From positions 64,001 through 122,500 of the forward strand of contig RPFO01001349.1 in assembly GCA_009746045.1 (NCBI GenBank): a stretch of 58,500 bases of DNA, given 5' to 3'. The translations under genes and the position numbers were made by a program. Origin of the DNA: Mesostigma viride. Its lineage: Eukaryota; Streptophyta; Mesostigmatophyceae; Mesostigmatales; Mesostigmataceae. The notes beneath the pieces are model-generated. The model made no database searches, had not been told where the DNA came from, and saw nothing but the letters and a program-made list of their open reading frames with translations. Below, one piece after another: positions 36,463 through 47,163 of this stretch (positions are counted from its first letter, which is position 1; each line of letters opens with the position of its first letter).

Positions 36463-37003
36463 CTGACCTTGACACTAATCGCACAAACAGCCACAATTTT
36501 GCAAGCAAGAAGACATGGCTACCTCGGCATTTCATGAAATGTACTTCGTGAAATGCATTTCGTGAAATGTACTAAGGAACGTGATTGGCCGGCGTTCGCT
36601 CGCCAAATCTCGCAAAATGTACTAAGGCACGTGATTGGTCCCGCAAAATGTACTAAGGAACGTGATTGGCCGGCGAAGATTCTGTAGGGAATTTTAATTG
36701 CAGCAAACAGAATCTTCGCCGGCCAATCACGTTCCTTAGTACATTTTGCGGGACCAATCACGTGCCTTAGTACATTTTGCGAGATTTGGCGAGCGAACGC
36801 CGGCCAATCACGTTCCTTAGTACATTTCACGAAATGCATTTCACGAAGTACATTTCATGAAATGCCGAGGTAGCCATGTCTTCTTGCTTGCAAAATTGTG
36901 GCTGTTTGTGCGATTAGTGTCAAGGTCAGGTGCACATTGAGCTATCCGGACTAGTGGCCGACATGGCGGTCGAAACGGAAGGTGTACTATGGCTTTGCTG
37001 GGA
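36389..37003. repeat. Large palindrome, 296-bp arms and 23-bp loop
   Basis: Left arm 36,389-36,684 and right arm 36,708-37,003 pair without indels (paired positions sum to 73,392) and with almost no mismatches. Each arm holds the start of the Cys-cluster gene, its ATG, and repeated GTACTAAGG(A/C)ACGTGATTGG and GAAATGTAC motifs. It could drive transcription both ways or form a hairpin RNA. Confidence 0.93.
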
Positions 37004-37627
37004 TGATTATCATCGTAGTACATCATATGTATTACAGTACATTTCACGAAGTACATTTCATGGAGGCAGAGGGAAAGTTCCTGTTCATGGTGAGTCGGGG
37101 TTAGCAATCACGGCAATGTCGATACATGTACTTGCAGTATATACAAATGCCATAATGTCCTTAGATGCAGCATGAATGTCTATTGTTCGGATTTCTTTTA
37201 TCACGATGCTTAGGATGCCTTCCAACAGAAATCTGCTGCGCTACAGGTCGGGAATACCTGAACTTGATATGCGTGGCCAGTGGCCATGGCAGCCGGGGTC
37301 GGTAAGAATTAACTTCGATAGCCATGAATAATGCGGAAAGTGAACGTTGTCCACCCGCTGCACAGGGAAAATGGCTGCACAGGAACGGCCTGACGTGATA
37401 CTGTCGCAAAGCAGTTCTCATAAGCCGACAATTACACATTCGACTTATGATCGATAATCGGCGCAGGCCTTCGACATTCAAGCGCGCATCGAAACGTCGT
37501 GAGGATTTCGGACATTTAGATGAAGTTGGATTGTTTTCGGCCCTCGTATTTGCCATGATCTTGGCCATCCAATCTTTTTGCTTCGTGCACAGTTTGCGTT
37601 TGCAGTTAAGCGTAGGTACATGACAAG

Positions 37628-37684
37628 CTTGCGTTTGCGTTTGCGTTTGCGTTTGCGTTTGCCTTTGCCTTTGCCTTTGCGTAT
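37628..37684. repeat. (GCGTTT)n / (GCCTTT)n microsatellite
   Basis: About nine hexamers, GCGTTT changing to GCCTTT, inside the transposon. Confidence 0.9.
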
Positions 37685-38205
37685 ACATTTGCATGTGCGC
37701 TTGCGTTGCCGTTTGCTTATGCGTCCCAATGTATGTCTGGCTTTGGGCAATTCTATTTCCTTGTCGTTGGGATATGAGTGGGTGCTGGCGGTGGTGTTAC
37801 TGTCGGCAGGTAGAGTGGCAGTGGCTTCAACTTCTGTTGCTTTTTCATTGCATTTGCATTTTCATTGGGTCTCTGTAGTTAACAACTGCTTTAAATATCT
37901 TTGTTAATAGCCGGCTTCAGCTGTAATTTCGATTGCATGTTGCTTTTGAATTGCATTCGCACTGGGCACATGCAGTGGGCATTAGGCATTGGTAGTGCAA
38001 TTACACATGCAGTCACACTTGCAATTGCAATGAAGTTGAAATTGAAGCTGCAGCTAAAATTTGCTACGTGCCTACTGGTACAGTCGCATGTGCAGTCAAC
38101 TTTGTGCTTGTTTATTATTATTATTTCTTCTTCTTATAATTTCTTCTTATTATTATTATAATTTCTTCTTGCTTTTCGTAATGTGTGGTGGTTAGAATGG
38201 TGATG

Positions 38206-38395
38206 GCAGGGGCAGGAGCAGGGGCAGGGGCAGGGGCAGGGGCAGGGGCAGGGGCAGGGGCAGGGGCAGGGGCAGGGGCAGGGGCAGGGGCAGGGGCAGG
38301 GGCAGGGGCAGGGGCAGGGGCAGGGGCAGGGGCAGGGGCAGGGGCAGGGGCAGGGGCAGGGGCAGGGGTAGGGGCAGGGGCAGGGGCAGGGGCAA
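38206..38395. repeat. (GGGGCA)n tract
   Basis: About 30 nearly perfect hexamers, broken by GGAGCA and GGGGTA. G-rich plus strand able to form quadruplexes. Gly-Ala and Pro-Leu frames are artefacts. Confidence 0.97.
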
Positions 38396-38667
38396 TCATG
38401 AGTTGCTTTCGGCCTGGCATGTGCACCAGAACTGGCATATGTGCTCGCAATGCAGCTTGCTACTCTTGTTCCTTTTGTTTGCCTTTTCTTTTGTTTGGGA
38501 ACTGTTCGTGCAGGGGGGTGGGATGAGGCCGCGAGTCTCTGGGCAGGGGCATTGACGTGGGTAGGTGTGTGTCTGGGCTAAGTCTGCAATTGTCGCTGCT
38601 GTGCTGTACTTCTGGCTGTGGCTTACGGTGCATTTGTGGCTTGGAGTAGGGGTGAGGCTAGGGTGGG

Positions 38668-39755
38668 CGCAGGCGCGGGCGTGGGCGTGGGCGTGGGCGT
38701 GAGCGTGGGCATGGGCGCGGGCGTGGGCGTGGGCGTGGGCGTGGGCGTGGGCGTGGGTGTGGGCGTGGGCGTGGGCGTGGGCGTGGGCGTGGGCGTGGGC
38801 GTGGGCGTTGGCATGGGCGTGGGCGTGGGCGTGGGCGTGGGCGTGGGCGTAGGCGTGGGCGTGGGCGTGGGCGTGGGCGTGGGCGTGGGCGTGGGCGTGG
38901 GCGTGGGTGTGGGTGTGGGCGTGGGCGTGGGCGTGGGTGTGGGCGTGGGCGTGGGCGTGGGCGTGGGCGTGGGCGTGGGTGTGGGCGTGGGCGTGGGCGT
39001 GGGCGTGGGCGTGGGCGTGGGCGTGGGCGTGGGCGTGGGCGTGGGCGTGGGCGTGGGCGTGGGCGTGGGCGTGGGCGTGGGCGTGGGCGTGGGCGTGGGC
39101 GTGGGCGTGGGCGTGGGCGTGGGCGTGGGCGTGGGCGTGGGCGTGGGCGTGGGCGTGGGCGTGGGCGTGGGCGTGGGCGTGGCGTGGCGTGGGCGTGGGC
39201 GTGGGAGTGGGCGTGGAGTGGGCGTGGGCGTGGGCGTGGGCGTGGGCGTGGGCGTGGGCGTGGGCGTGGGCGTGGGCGTGGGCGTGGGCGTGGGCGTGGG
39301 CGTGGGCGTGGGCGTGGGCGTGGCGCGTGGGCGTGGGCGTGGGCGTGGGCGTGGGCGTGGGCGTGGGCGTGGGCGTGGGCGTGGGCGTGGGCGTGGGCGT
39401 GGGCGTGGGCGTGGGCGTGGGCGTGGGCGTGGGCGTGGGCGTGGGCGTGGGCGTTGGCGTGGGTAGGTGTGTGTCTCAGCTACGTCTGCTATTGTTGCAG
39501 CTGCGCTCTACTTCTGGCTGTGGCTTTGGGTATAATTGTGGCTTGGAGTAGGGGTGAGGCTAGGGTGGGCGTGGGCGTGGGCGTGGGCGTGGGCGTGGGC
39601 GTGGGCGTGGGCGTGGGCGTGGGCGTGGGCGTGGGCGTGGGCGTGGGCGTGGGCGTGGGCGTGGGCGTGGGCGTGGGCGTGGGCGTGGGCGTGGGCGTGG
39701 GCGTGGGCGTGGGCGTGGGCGTGGGCGTGGGCGTGGGCGTGGGCGTGGGCGGGTG
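38668..39755. repeat. (GGGCGT)n tract in two blocks
   Basis: Block 1 about 38,668-39,460 and block 2 about 39,567-39,750, together some 160 hexamers. They are separated by a ~105-bp segment (39,462-39,567) that is a diverged copy of 38,559-38,668, both ending TAGGGGTGAGGCTAGGGTGG. So a ~900-bp unit has duplicated. Long Gly-Val, Trp-Ala and Arg-Gly frames are artefacts. Confidence 0.96.
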
Positions 39756-39764
39756 CGGGCAGGG

Positions 39765-40040
39765 CATGGGCGGGCGGGGCGGGGCGGGGGCGGGGGCGGG
39801 GCGGGGGCGGGGGCGGGGGCGGGGCGGGGGCGGGGCGGGGGCGGGGGCGGGGCGGGGGCGGGGCGGGGGCGGGGCGGGGCGGGGCGGGGCGGGGGCGGGG
39901 GCGGGGCGGGGCGGGGGCGGGGGCGGGGGCGGGGGCGGGGCGGGGGCGGGGGGGGGGGGGCGGGGGCGGGGGCGGGGGCGGGGGGGGCGGGGGCGGGGGC
40001 GGGGGGGCGGGGGCGGGGGCGGGGGCGGGGGCATGGGCGT
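39765..40040. repeat. G-rich GGGGC/GGGGGC tract
   Basis: Irregular GGGGC and GGGGGC units with runs of up to 12 G. Assembly here may be unreliable. Confidence 0.93.
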
Positions 40041-40239
40041 GTGCATGGGCGTTGGGGGGTCAGGGGGGCTGGGGTGGGTTTGGGTGGGTGGGTCATTGGT
40101 GCAATGTTTGGAGTTGGGGCTTGTGTGTGTGTGTGTGGGGGGGGGCATGGGGATTGCCATGCGCGTGCACGTGGGCGTCCGCGTGATCCTCTGTTCGTGT
40201 ACATGTTCATGCATGTGCCATGACGGCACAATGCATGTC

Positions 40240-40796
40240 AGATTCGTGACTTTATCGTGTGTTCCCTAGTTGCAAGTATTACTGCTAAAATTCATTGCAG
40301 CATTCCATTCCTTGCATAATGCTTGATTGCTTGCATCAATTCATTCTATACTTCGATCATGACCTGAAGTGCTTAAGTATTACCAGACTCTCGCGCAGTG
40401 TCAGAATGTCCAATTTTTAGCACACATGCATGTTTGCACACCAAAGCCCTCATTCCCATGTTGATAAGGCTAAGTAAAACATTTTTTTTTGTGCGGTGAT
40501 CCACGAAATGCAGCTGTGAATGGCTCTAGGAGGTCACCAATGGTGGCCAGACCTGTTATTGAGCATTGAGAGACGTTACAGGGGCATCAATCACAGTTAC
40601 ATTTAGTTCAGATGTAGTTCAATTTAGTACATTATAGTATAAATGTAGTAGAAAATAGTACAACCTAGTATATTGTAGCATATACTAGTTCAACTACCTC
40701 CAGATGAGATCCAGGGGCTATGGGGACACTTTTTATGCAAAACTGAACTTGAAACAAGCAAAAAACAAGAAACTTGGAAAAACTCAAAATGTACTT
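40240..40796. other. Right subterminal part of the transposon, no gene
   Basis: AT-rich, no reading frame and no clear copies of the 173-bp unit, so the two ends of the element are not symmetrical inside the TIRs. Confidence 0.5.
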
Positions 40797-40828
40797 GTGC
40801 TGGAGTACATTCTTAACGGCTGGCAGGG
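40797..40828 (-). repeat. Right terminal inverted repeat of transposon copy 1
   Basis: Inverse of the left end with two substitutions. Immediately followed by AAGCCGTCCTTGC, the resumed minisatellite. Confidence 0.85.
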
Positions 40829-43800
40829 AAGCCGTCCTTGCAACAAGGGGACATGCAATCATCACAAGGAGTGGTAACTGCCGGCAGTGCCACCCCATGC
40901 AAGACCCCACAAGCTGGGGCCATGCAATCATCACAAGGAGTGGTAACTGCCGGCAGTGCCACCCCATGCAAGACCCCACAAGCCGTCCTTGCAACAAGGT
41001 GACATGCAATCATCACAAGGAGTGGTAACTGCCGGCAGTGCCACCCCATGCAAGACCCCACAAGCCGCCCTTGCGTCCAGGGGACATGCAATCATCACAA
41101 GGAGTGGTAACTGCCGGCAGTGCCACCCCATGCAAGACCCCACAAGCCACCCTTGCGTCAAGGGGACATGCAGTCATCACAAGGAGTGGTAACTGCCGGC
41201 AGTGCCACCCCATGCAAGAACCCACAAGCCGGGGACATGCAAACATCACAAGGAGTGGTAACTGCCGGCAATGCCACCCCATGCAAGACCCCACAAGCCG
41301 GTGACATGCAATCATCACAAGGAGTGGTAACTGCCGGCAGTGCCACCCCATGCAAGACCCCACAAGCCGGGGACATGCAAACATCACAAGGAGTGGTGTA
41401 ACTGCCGGCAGTGCCAGCCCATGCAAGACCCCACAGACCGTCCTTGCGTCGAGGGGACATGCAATCATCACAAGGAGTGGTAACTGCCGGCAGTGCCACC
41501 CCATGCAAGACCCCACAAGCCGCCCTTGCATGAAGGGGACATGCAATCATCACAAGGAGTGGTAACTGCCGGCAGTGCCACCCCATGCAAGACCCCACAA
41601 GCCGTCCTTGCGTCAAGGGGACGTGCAATCATCACAAGGAGTGGTAACTGCCGGCAGTGCCACCCCATGCAAGACCCCACAAGCCGTCCTTGCAACAAGG
41701 TGACATGCAGTCATCACAATGAGTGGTAACTGCCGGCAGTGCCAGCCCATGCAAGACCCCACAAGCCGTCCTTGCATAAAGGGGACATGCAATCATCACA
41801 AGGAGTGGTAACTGCCGGCAGTGCCACCCCATGCAAGACCCCACAAGCCGTCCTTGCGTCAAGGTGACATGCAGTCATCACAAGGAGTGGTAACTGCCGG
41901 CAGTGCCACCCCATGCACGACCACACAAGCCGCCCTTGCATGAAGGGGACATGCAATCATCACAAGGAGTGGTAACTGCCGGCAGTGCCAGCCCATGCAA
42001 GACCCCAGAAGCCGCCCTTGCATAAAGGGGACATGCAATCATCACAAGGAGTGGTAACTGCCGGCAGTGCCACCCCATGCAAGAACCCACAAGCCGGGGA
42101 CATGCAGTCATCACAAGGAGTGGTAACTGCCGGCAGTGCCACCCCATGCAAGACCCCACAAGCCGTCCTTGCAACAAGGGGACATGCAATCATCACAAGG
42201 AGTGGTAACTGCCGGCAGTGCCAGCCCATGCAAGACCCCACAAGCCGTCCTTGCATAAAGGGGACATGCAATCATCACAAGGAGTGGTAACTGCCGGCAG
42301 TGCCACCCCATGCAAGAACCCACAAGCCCTCCTTGCGTCAAGGGGACATGCAATCATCACAAGGAGTGGTAACTGCTGGCAGTGCCACCCCATGCACGAC
42401 CACACAAGCCGCCCTTGCATGAAGGGGACATGCAATCATCACAAGGAGTGGAAACTGCCGGCAGTGCCACCCCATGCAAGACCCCACAAGCCGTCCTTGC
42501 AACAAGGGGACATGCAATCATCACAAGGAGTGGTAACTGCCGGCAGTGCCACCCCATGCAAGACCCCACAAGCTGGGGCCATGCAATCATCACAAGGAGT
42601 GGTAACTGCCGGCAGTGCCACCCCATGCAAGACCCCACAAGCCGTCCTTGCAACAAGGTGACATGCAATCATCACAAGGAGTGGTAACTGCCGGCAGTGC
42701 CACCCCATGCAAGACCCCACAAGCCGTCCTTGCGTCAAGGGGACGTGCAATCATCACAATGAGTGGTAACTGCCGGCAGTGCCACCCCATGCAAGACCGC
42801 ACAAGCCGTCCTTGCATGAAGGGGACGTGCAATCATCACAATGAGTGGTAACTGCCGGCAGTGCCACCCCATGCAAGACCCCACAAGCCGTCCTTGCGTC
42901 AAGGGGACGTGCAATCATCACAAGGAGTGGTAACTGCCGGCAGTGCCAGCCCATGCAAGACCCCACAAGCCGTCCTTGCAACAAGGTGATATGCAGTCAT
43001 CACAATGAGTGGTAACTGCCGGCAGTGCCACCCCATGCAAGACCCCACAAGCCGTCCTTGCGTCCAGGGTACATGCAATCATCACAAGGAGTGGTAACTG
43101 CCGGCAGTGCCACCCCATGCAAGACCCCACAAGCCGTCCTTGCATAAAGGGGACATGCAATCATCACAATGAGTGGTAACTGCCGGCAGTGCCACCCCAT
43201 GCAAGACCCCACAAGCCGTCCTTGCAACAAGGTGACATGCAGTCATCACAATGAGTGGTAATTGCCGGCAGTGCCACCCCATGCACGACCACACAAGCCG
43301 CCCTTGCATTCAGGGGACATGCAATCATCACAATGAGTGGTAACTGCCGGCAGTGCCACCCCATGCAAGACCCCACAAGCCGTCCTTGCGTCAAGGGGAC
43401 ATGCAATCATCACAAGGAGTGGTAACTGCCGGCAGTGCCACCCCATGCAAGAACCCACAAGCCGGGGACATGCAAACATCACAAGGAGTGGTAACTGCCG
43501 GCAGTGCCACCCCATGCAAGACCCCACAAGCCGTCCTTGCAACAAGGGGACATGCAATCATCACAATGAGTGGTAACTGCCGGCAGTGCCAGACCATGCA
43601 AGACCCCACAAGCCGCCCTTGCGTCAAGGGGACATGCAATCATCACAAGGAGTGGTAACTGCCGGCAGTGCCAGCCCATGCAAGAACCCACAAGCCGTCC
43701 TTGCATAAAGGGGACATGCAATCATCACAAGGAGTGGTAACTGCCGGCAGTGCCACCCCATGCAAGACCCCACAAGCCGTCCTTGCGTCAAGGGGACATG

Positions 43801-44402
43801 CAATCATCACAATGAGTGGTAACTGCCGGCAGTGCCACCCCATGCAAGACCCCACAAGCCGTCCTTGCAACAAGGGGACATGCAATCATCACAATGAGTG
43901 GTAACTGCCGGCAGTGCCACCCCATGCAAGACCCCACAAGCCGTCCTTGCGTCAAGGGGACGTGCAATCATCACAAGGAGTGGTAACTGCCGGCAGTGCC
44001 ACCCCATGCAAGAACCCACAAGCCGTCCTTGCATAAAGGGGACATGCAATCATCACAAGGAGTGGTAATTGCCGGCAGTGCCACCCTACGCACGACCCCA
44101 CAAGCCGCCCTTGCATGAAGGGGACATGCAATCATCACAAGGAGTGGTAACTGCCGGCAGTGCCACCCCATGCAAGACCCCACAAGCCGTCCTTGCATAA
44201 AGGGGACGTGCAATCATCACAAGGAGAGGTAACTGCCGGCAGTGCCACCCCATGCAAGACCCCACAAGCCGTCCTTGCATAAAGGGGACGTGCAATCATC
44301 ACAAGGAGAGGTAACTGCCGGCAGTGCCACCCCATGCAAGACCCCACAAGCCGTCCTTGCATAAAGGGGACATGCAATCATCACAAGGAGTGGTAACTGC
44401 CA
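40829..44402. repeat. 82-bp minisatellite, right block (about 44 units)
   Basis: Same unit, orientation and register as the left block; it resumes exactly where the left block is cut. It ends at GGTAACTGCC followed by unique ACGTTGACG. Shorter 69-bp variants occur here too, including several in a row at 41,210-41,400. Confidence 0.97.
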
Positions 44403-44816
44403 CGTTGACGTTTCAACATCAATATTGAAGATCATTTTTAAAAGGAGCACGTCATACTACTTAAAAAAAAGCAGTTACACGTTGGAGTGGACTTCATTAA
44501 TGCTATCATGGCCAAAAACACATCAAACCATGGATGCTGATGCAGTCGCACGTCAAGGGACGCTGCACTAAAATCATCGTCCATGTCCTACACCTGATAT
44601 GTTTCCAGCAACAAAATATTTTACTAGGCTATAAAAAAACTAGGAGGCTATAATTACGACGGTATATGATGATACTATAACATGGGCTCAATGGCTGAGT
44701 CCATTCTCGATCGTAGAGTGACCATTTCATCTAGTGGGCCTGCAAGCATGGACTGCAACCCAGCCATACAACGAGGGCATCACTGCCTCAAAGTGCTGAC
44801 AACCACAAAGACTTAC
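44403..44816. other. No gene seen
   Basis: Unique sequence between the minisatellite and the exon at 44,817; likely intronic. Confidence 0.35.
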
Positions 44817-45139
44817 AAGTAGGCGCCACCTGGAAATATGTTGGGAGGGTCCGCATTGGTACAGCCCCGCGAGTGCATGTTGGGCAGAAAGCCATTTGAG
44901 TGGACCGTGGCAATCTGCTTTCTTACGGCTGAGACAGGGCATAGTAAGCGAGTGTCAAACGCCAATCCAAACACCACAGCAGAGTTATAATAGCTGTCAG
45001 AGGGTCGCCAAATTAAGAGCCTTGAATCCACTGCTTGGGGCCAAACCGAGAGCATCTGGGAAGGAATGCTGAGTCTATATGAAAGCGCAGGTGCCACGCT
45101 TTCTGGCGGGTGACGATTGCGGCATGCCTTCACAGTGCA
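44817..45139 (-). CDS. Probable exon, extracellular-type segment; may be 5' part of the ankyrin gene
   Basis: Acceptor TGTAG at 45,140 and donor CTACTT|GTAAGT at 44,816. Reads CTVKACRNRHPPESVAPALS, MLSVWPQAVDSRLLIWRPSD, VVFGLAFDTRLLCPVSAVRK, ending FPGGAY plus TT (phase 2). The next minus-strand exon I find, 27339-27203, begins in exactly that phase. If joined, the protein reads [14 protein letters not shown]. The intron would be 17.5 kb and contain both minisatellite blocks and the transposon. Confidence 0.5.
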
Positions 45140-45722
45140 CTACACTCCACTTCTCGACCACGTGCAGGCAACTTTAGTACCATGTGAAAACTTGGTAATT
45201 CTTCTACATAATTGATACTTGATCATGCAACACAATGCATTATGCAACCACACTAGATATATTCAATTATTTCCTATTCCCACCCCAAAACGGTGCGCTC
45301 TAACGGCGCCTCGCATAGCATGCGGTGCCTAATCAATTTGCTAGACTCTCATCGTCGTGAAACCTTGCATCGAAACCCTAAACAGACATGACAACAAAAT
45401 GCTACTGTCATGGCCTCCTTCCATACCGTTACAGCCAAGGTCGTCATAATCTTGCAATGGGCACCAAAAGAGATTTTGGGGGGCACACAGAGCGAATGAA
45501 TCTGTGTGCGAATGTTCATGCGAGTGGCATGTCAGGCGCCAGCCAGGTTGGGTAATACAGTACTCGCGTTAATACATGGGGCCTGAAAATACGAGTATAT
45601 GAACGCGGATTGTACAGTAGGGGACTTGAATAAGCCTCCAATAGTAGGGGCTTGGCCCCTACCGGGTCTACTTGTAGATATTTAAACCTTGGTTATGACA
45701 CGAATTACTGAAAAATACGTAC

Positions 45723-45834
45723 CAGCTTCACCGAAGGAAATGGAATGGAATGGAGTGGTGACGGGCTGAAGATGGAGGATCCCGACCAGAACGAACAAGG
45801 CCGCTCGACCCCAATAACTATGCAGATGCAGCAT
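45723..45834 (-). CDS. Possible first exon with a signal peptide
   Basis: ATG at 45,834 opens MLHLHSYWGRAALFVLVGIL, then HLQPVTTPFHS, a typical signal peptide, and ends GEAG before GTACGT at 45,722. It leaves one base over, whereas the exon at 45,139 starts in phase 0, so at least one more exon or another border is needed between them. A separate short gene is possible. Confidence 0.35.
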
Positions 45835-46477
45835 GGTTATTGGCAACCGCGTACTATCCTTACGTACAGTGCGCACGGGACTTGCTTGCTGAAAGCAGCT
45901 CGCGTGCAGATCAAGCGATATCAGCCGACAATTATCATGGAAGCAAAAATACGATGAAATGAAATGACGCGTCAGTGATCGCCGATAACTACCATCCGCC
46001 ACAGCTGGAAGGGGCATGGCTTTGATTCACATGAACTGACATGTGCAGCTGGAAGTAGATTGCATATCATCGACTAGAAAATGAAAGAATAACTTGTTCA
46101 TAAAACAGTCCCCAAAATTAGTGCATTCACATACCTAAAATGAAGTGAAACGACTTGAAATGAAAAATGAATGGCGCAGGGCAGCAGGCTGCAGCGCCAC
46201 CGGGTCGACAACGTTAAGTCACTTTGCTCAAGCCGGCATGTATACCTGGTTCACTGATCATGAATCATGAATTCTATTCAGTGAGGGTTGAACTAAGTAA
46301 TTCACAGGAAGGGTTTTTAATGCTTTTTAGCGCGCTAGACCTCGGTAGGAGTTCGAGACCTCGCTTGGAAAGAGATTGCTATTAACGAGCGAGGAGATCA
46401 GGCACATCCGACTCCACTGTTGTTACAGGCCACGCCCATATTCTCTGCTGCCCATTTGCGGCGTGGGACACAAGTCA

Positions 46478-46478
46478 C

Positions 46479-46509
<31 letters not shown>
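46478..46509. repeat. (AAC)n microsatellite
   Basis: About ten AAC units. Confidence 0.95.
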
Positions 46510-46734
46510 GGCCGCGCCGTTGGGTCAAGCGACACGTGTATCGTGCAGCGTGTCGCCAGCAACGGCATGAAGGACGCGGCGTCCCTCACGACGCCATGAG
46601 CCTGTTTACCTACTGTTTACCAGTTTACTCCAACTTCTTAAAATCGTGTTATTCTATGTCAAACTTTTCAATTACCAAGGATCGCAATTACCAAACCAAG
46701 CGCGAAACGCATTGGTAATTCACTGGTAACTGCC

Positions 46735-46926
46735 CAAATTCCATTGAGAACCCATTCACCGACCCCCAACACTGACCGTACAGCCTGAACTGGGCTGAAC
46801 ATGCGAAAAGGACTTGCATTCTCAATGAAAATGGGCTGTTGCGGCATTCCATTGAGAATTCCATTGAGAACCCATGCACCGACCCCCAACACTGACCGTA
46901 CAACCTGAACTGGGCTGAACATGCGA
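46735..46926. repeat. Direct duplication with 120-bp offset
   Basis: CCATTGAGAACCCAT(T/G)CACCGACCCC through TGAACATGCGA occurs at 46,741-46,805 and again at 46,861-46,925 with few changes. Confidence 0.85.
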
Positions 46927-47163
46927 GAAACGAAGGACCATCCAAAAGTGAAAAAATTCTGATTCAAACAGTCCGCGGTGTTGTCCGAGCCTCGCATGCA
47001 AATGGCATTTGAATGAACAAAGCACAGTGACCGTCGTCTTTGCGCGCGCGCGGCTGCAGGTGCGTACAGCCTGCCAAGCACTACCGGTAATTACTTTGTG
47101 CGCGCACGAACAAAACCAACGTCGCCGGCGATTGTTTACCAAAACGTGCCTGCATAATATGAT

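Larger units (their letters stand above)
32274..40828. mobile_element. 8.56-kb TIR DNA transposon inserted in the minisatellite (copy 1)
   Basis: Left end CCCTACCAGCCATTAAGAAT (32,274) is matched in inverse by the right end, CCCTGCCAGCCGTTAAGAAT read on the minus strand from 40,828; the shared arm is 32 bp with two mismatches. The bases outside are AAG on both sides (32,271-32,273 and 40,829-40,831). Removing the element and one AAG restores an intact 82-bp unit (CCCACAAG + CCGTCCTTGC). A second copy of the left ~6 kb starts at 52,464. It encodes two minus-strand proteins and has subterminal 173-bp repeats. I could not assign it to a known superfamily; a 3-bp duplication is seen in CACTA and PIF/Harbinger, but these termini do not match theirs. 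Confidence 0.82.
45835..47163. other. No certain gene; direct repeats and a microsatellite
   Basis: Holds a tRNA-like GGAGTTCGAGACC motif near 46,350, an (AAC)n tract and a 120-bp direct duplication. Otherwise nothing I can support. Confidence 0.35.

Noticed and set aside
36930-37175. Plus-strand gene starting MHIELSGLVADM
   Set aside because: It is the inverted-arm copy of the Cys-cluster gene's first 24 codons; beyond the palindrome the frame has no likeness to the gene.
38618-40269. Very long Gly-Val, Trp-Ala, Pro-Thr and Arg-Gly reading frames
   Set aside because: They follow only from (GGGCGT)n and GGGGC repeats, which have no stops in several frames on both strands.
27816-44402. CRISPR-like repeat array
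   Set aside because: Units abut with no unique spacers, the repeat is 82 bp, the context is eukaryotic and there are no cas genes.
46330-46380. tRNA or tRNA-derived SINE
   Set aside because: A GAGTTCGAGACC-like B box without a matching A box or cloverleaf; too weak to call.
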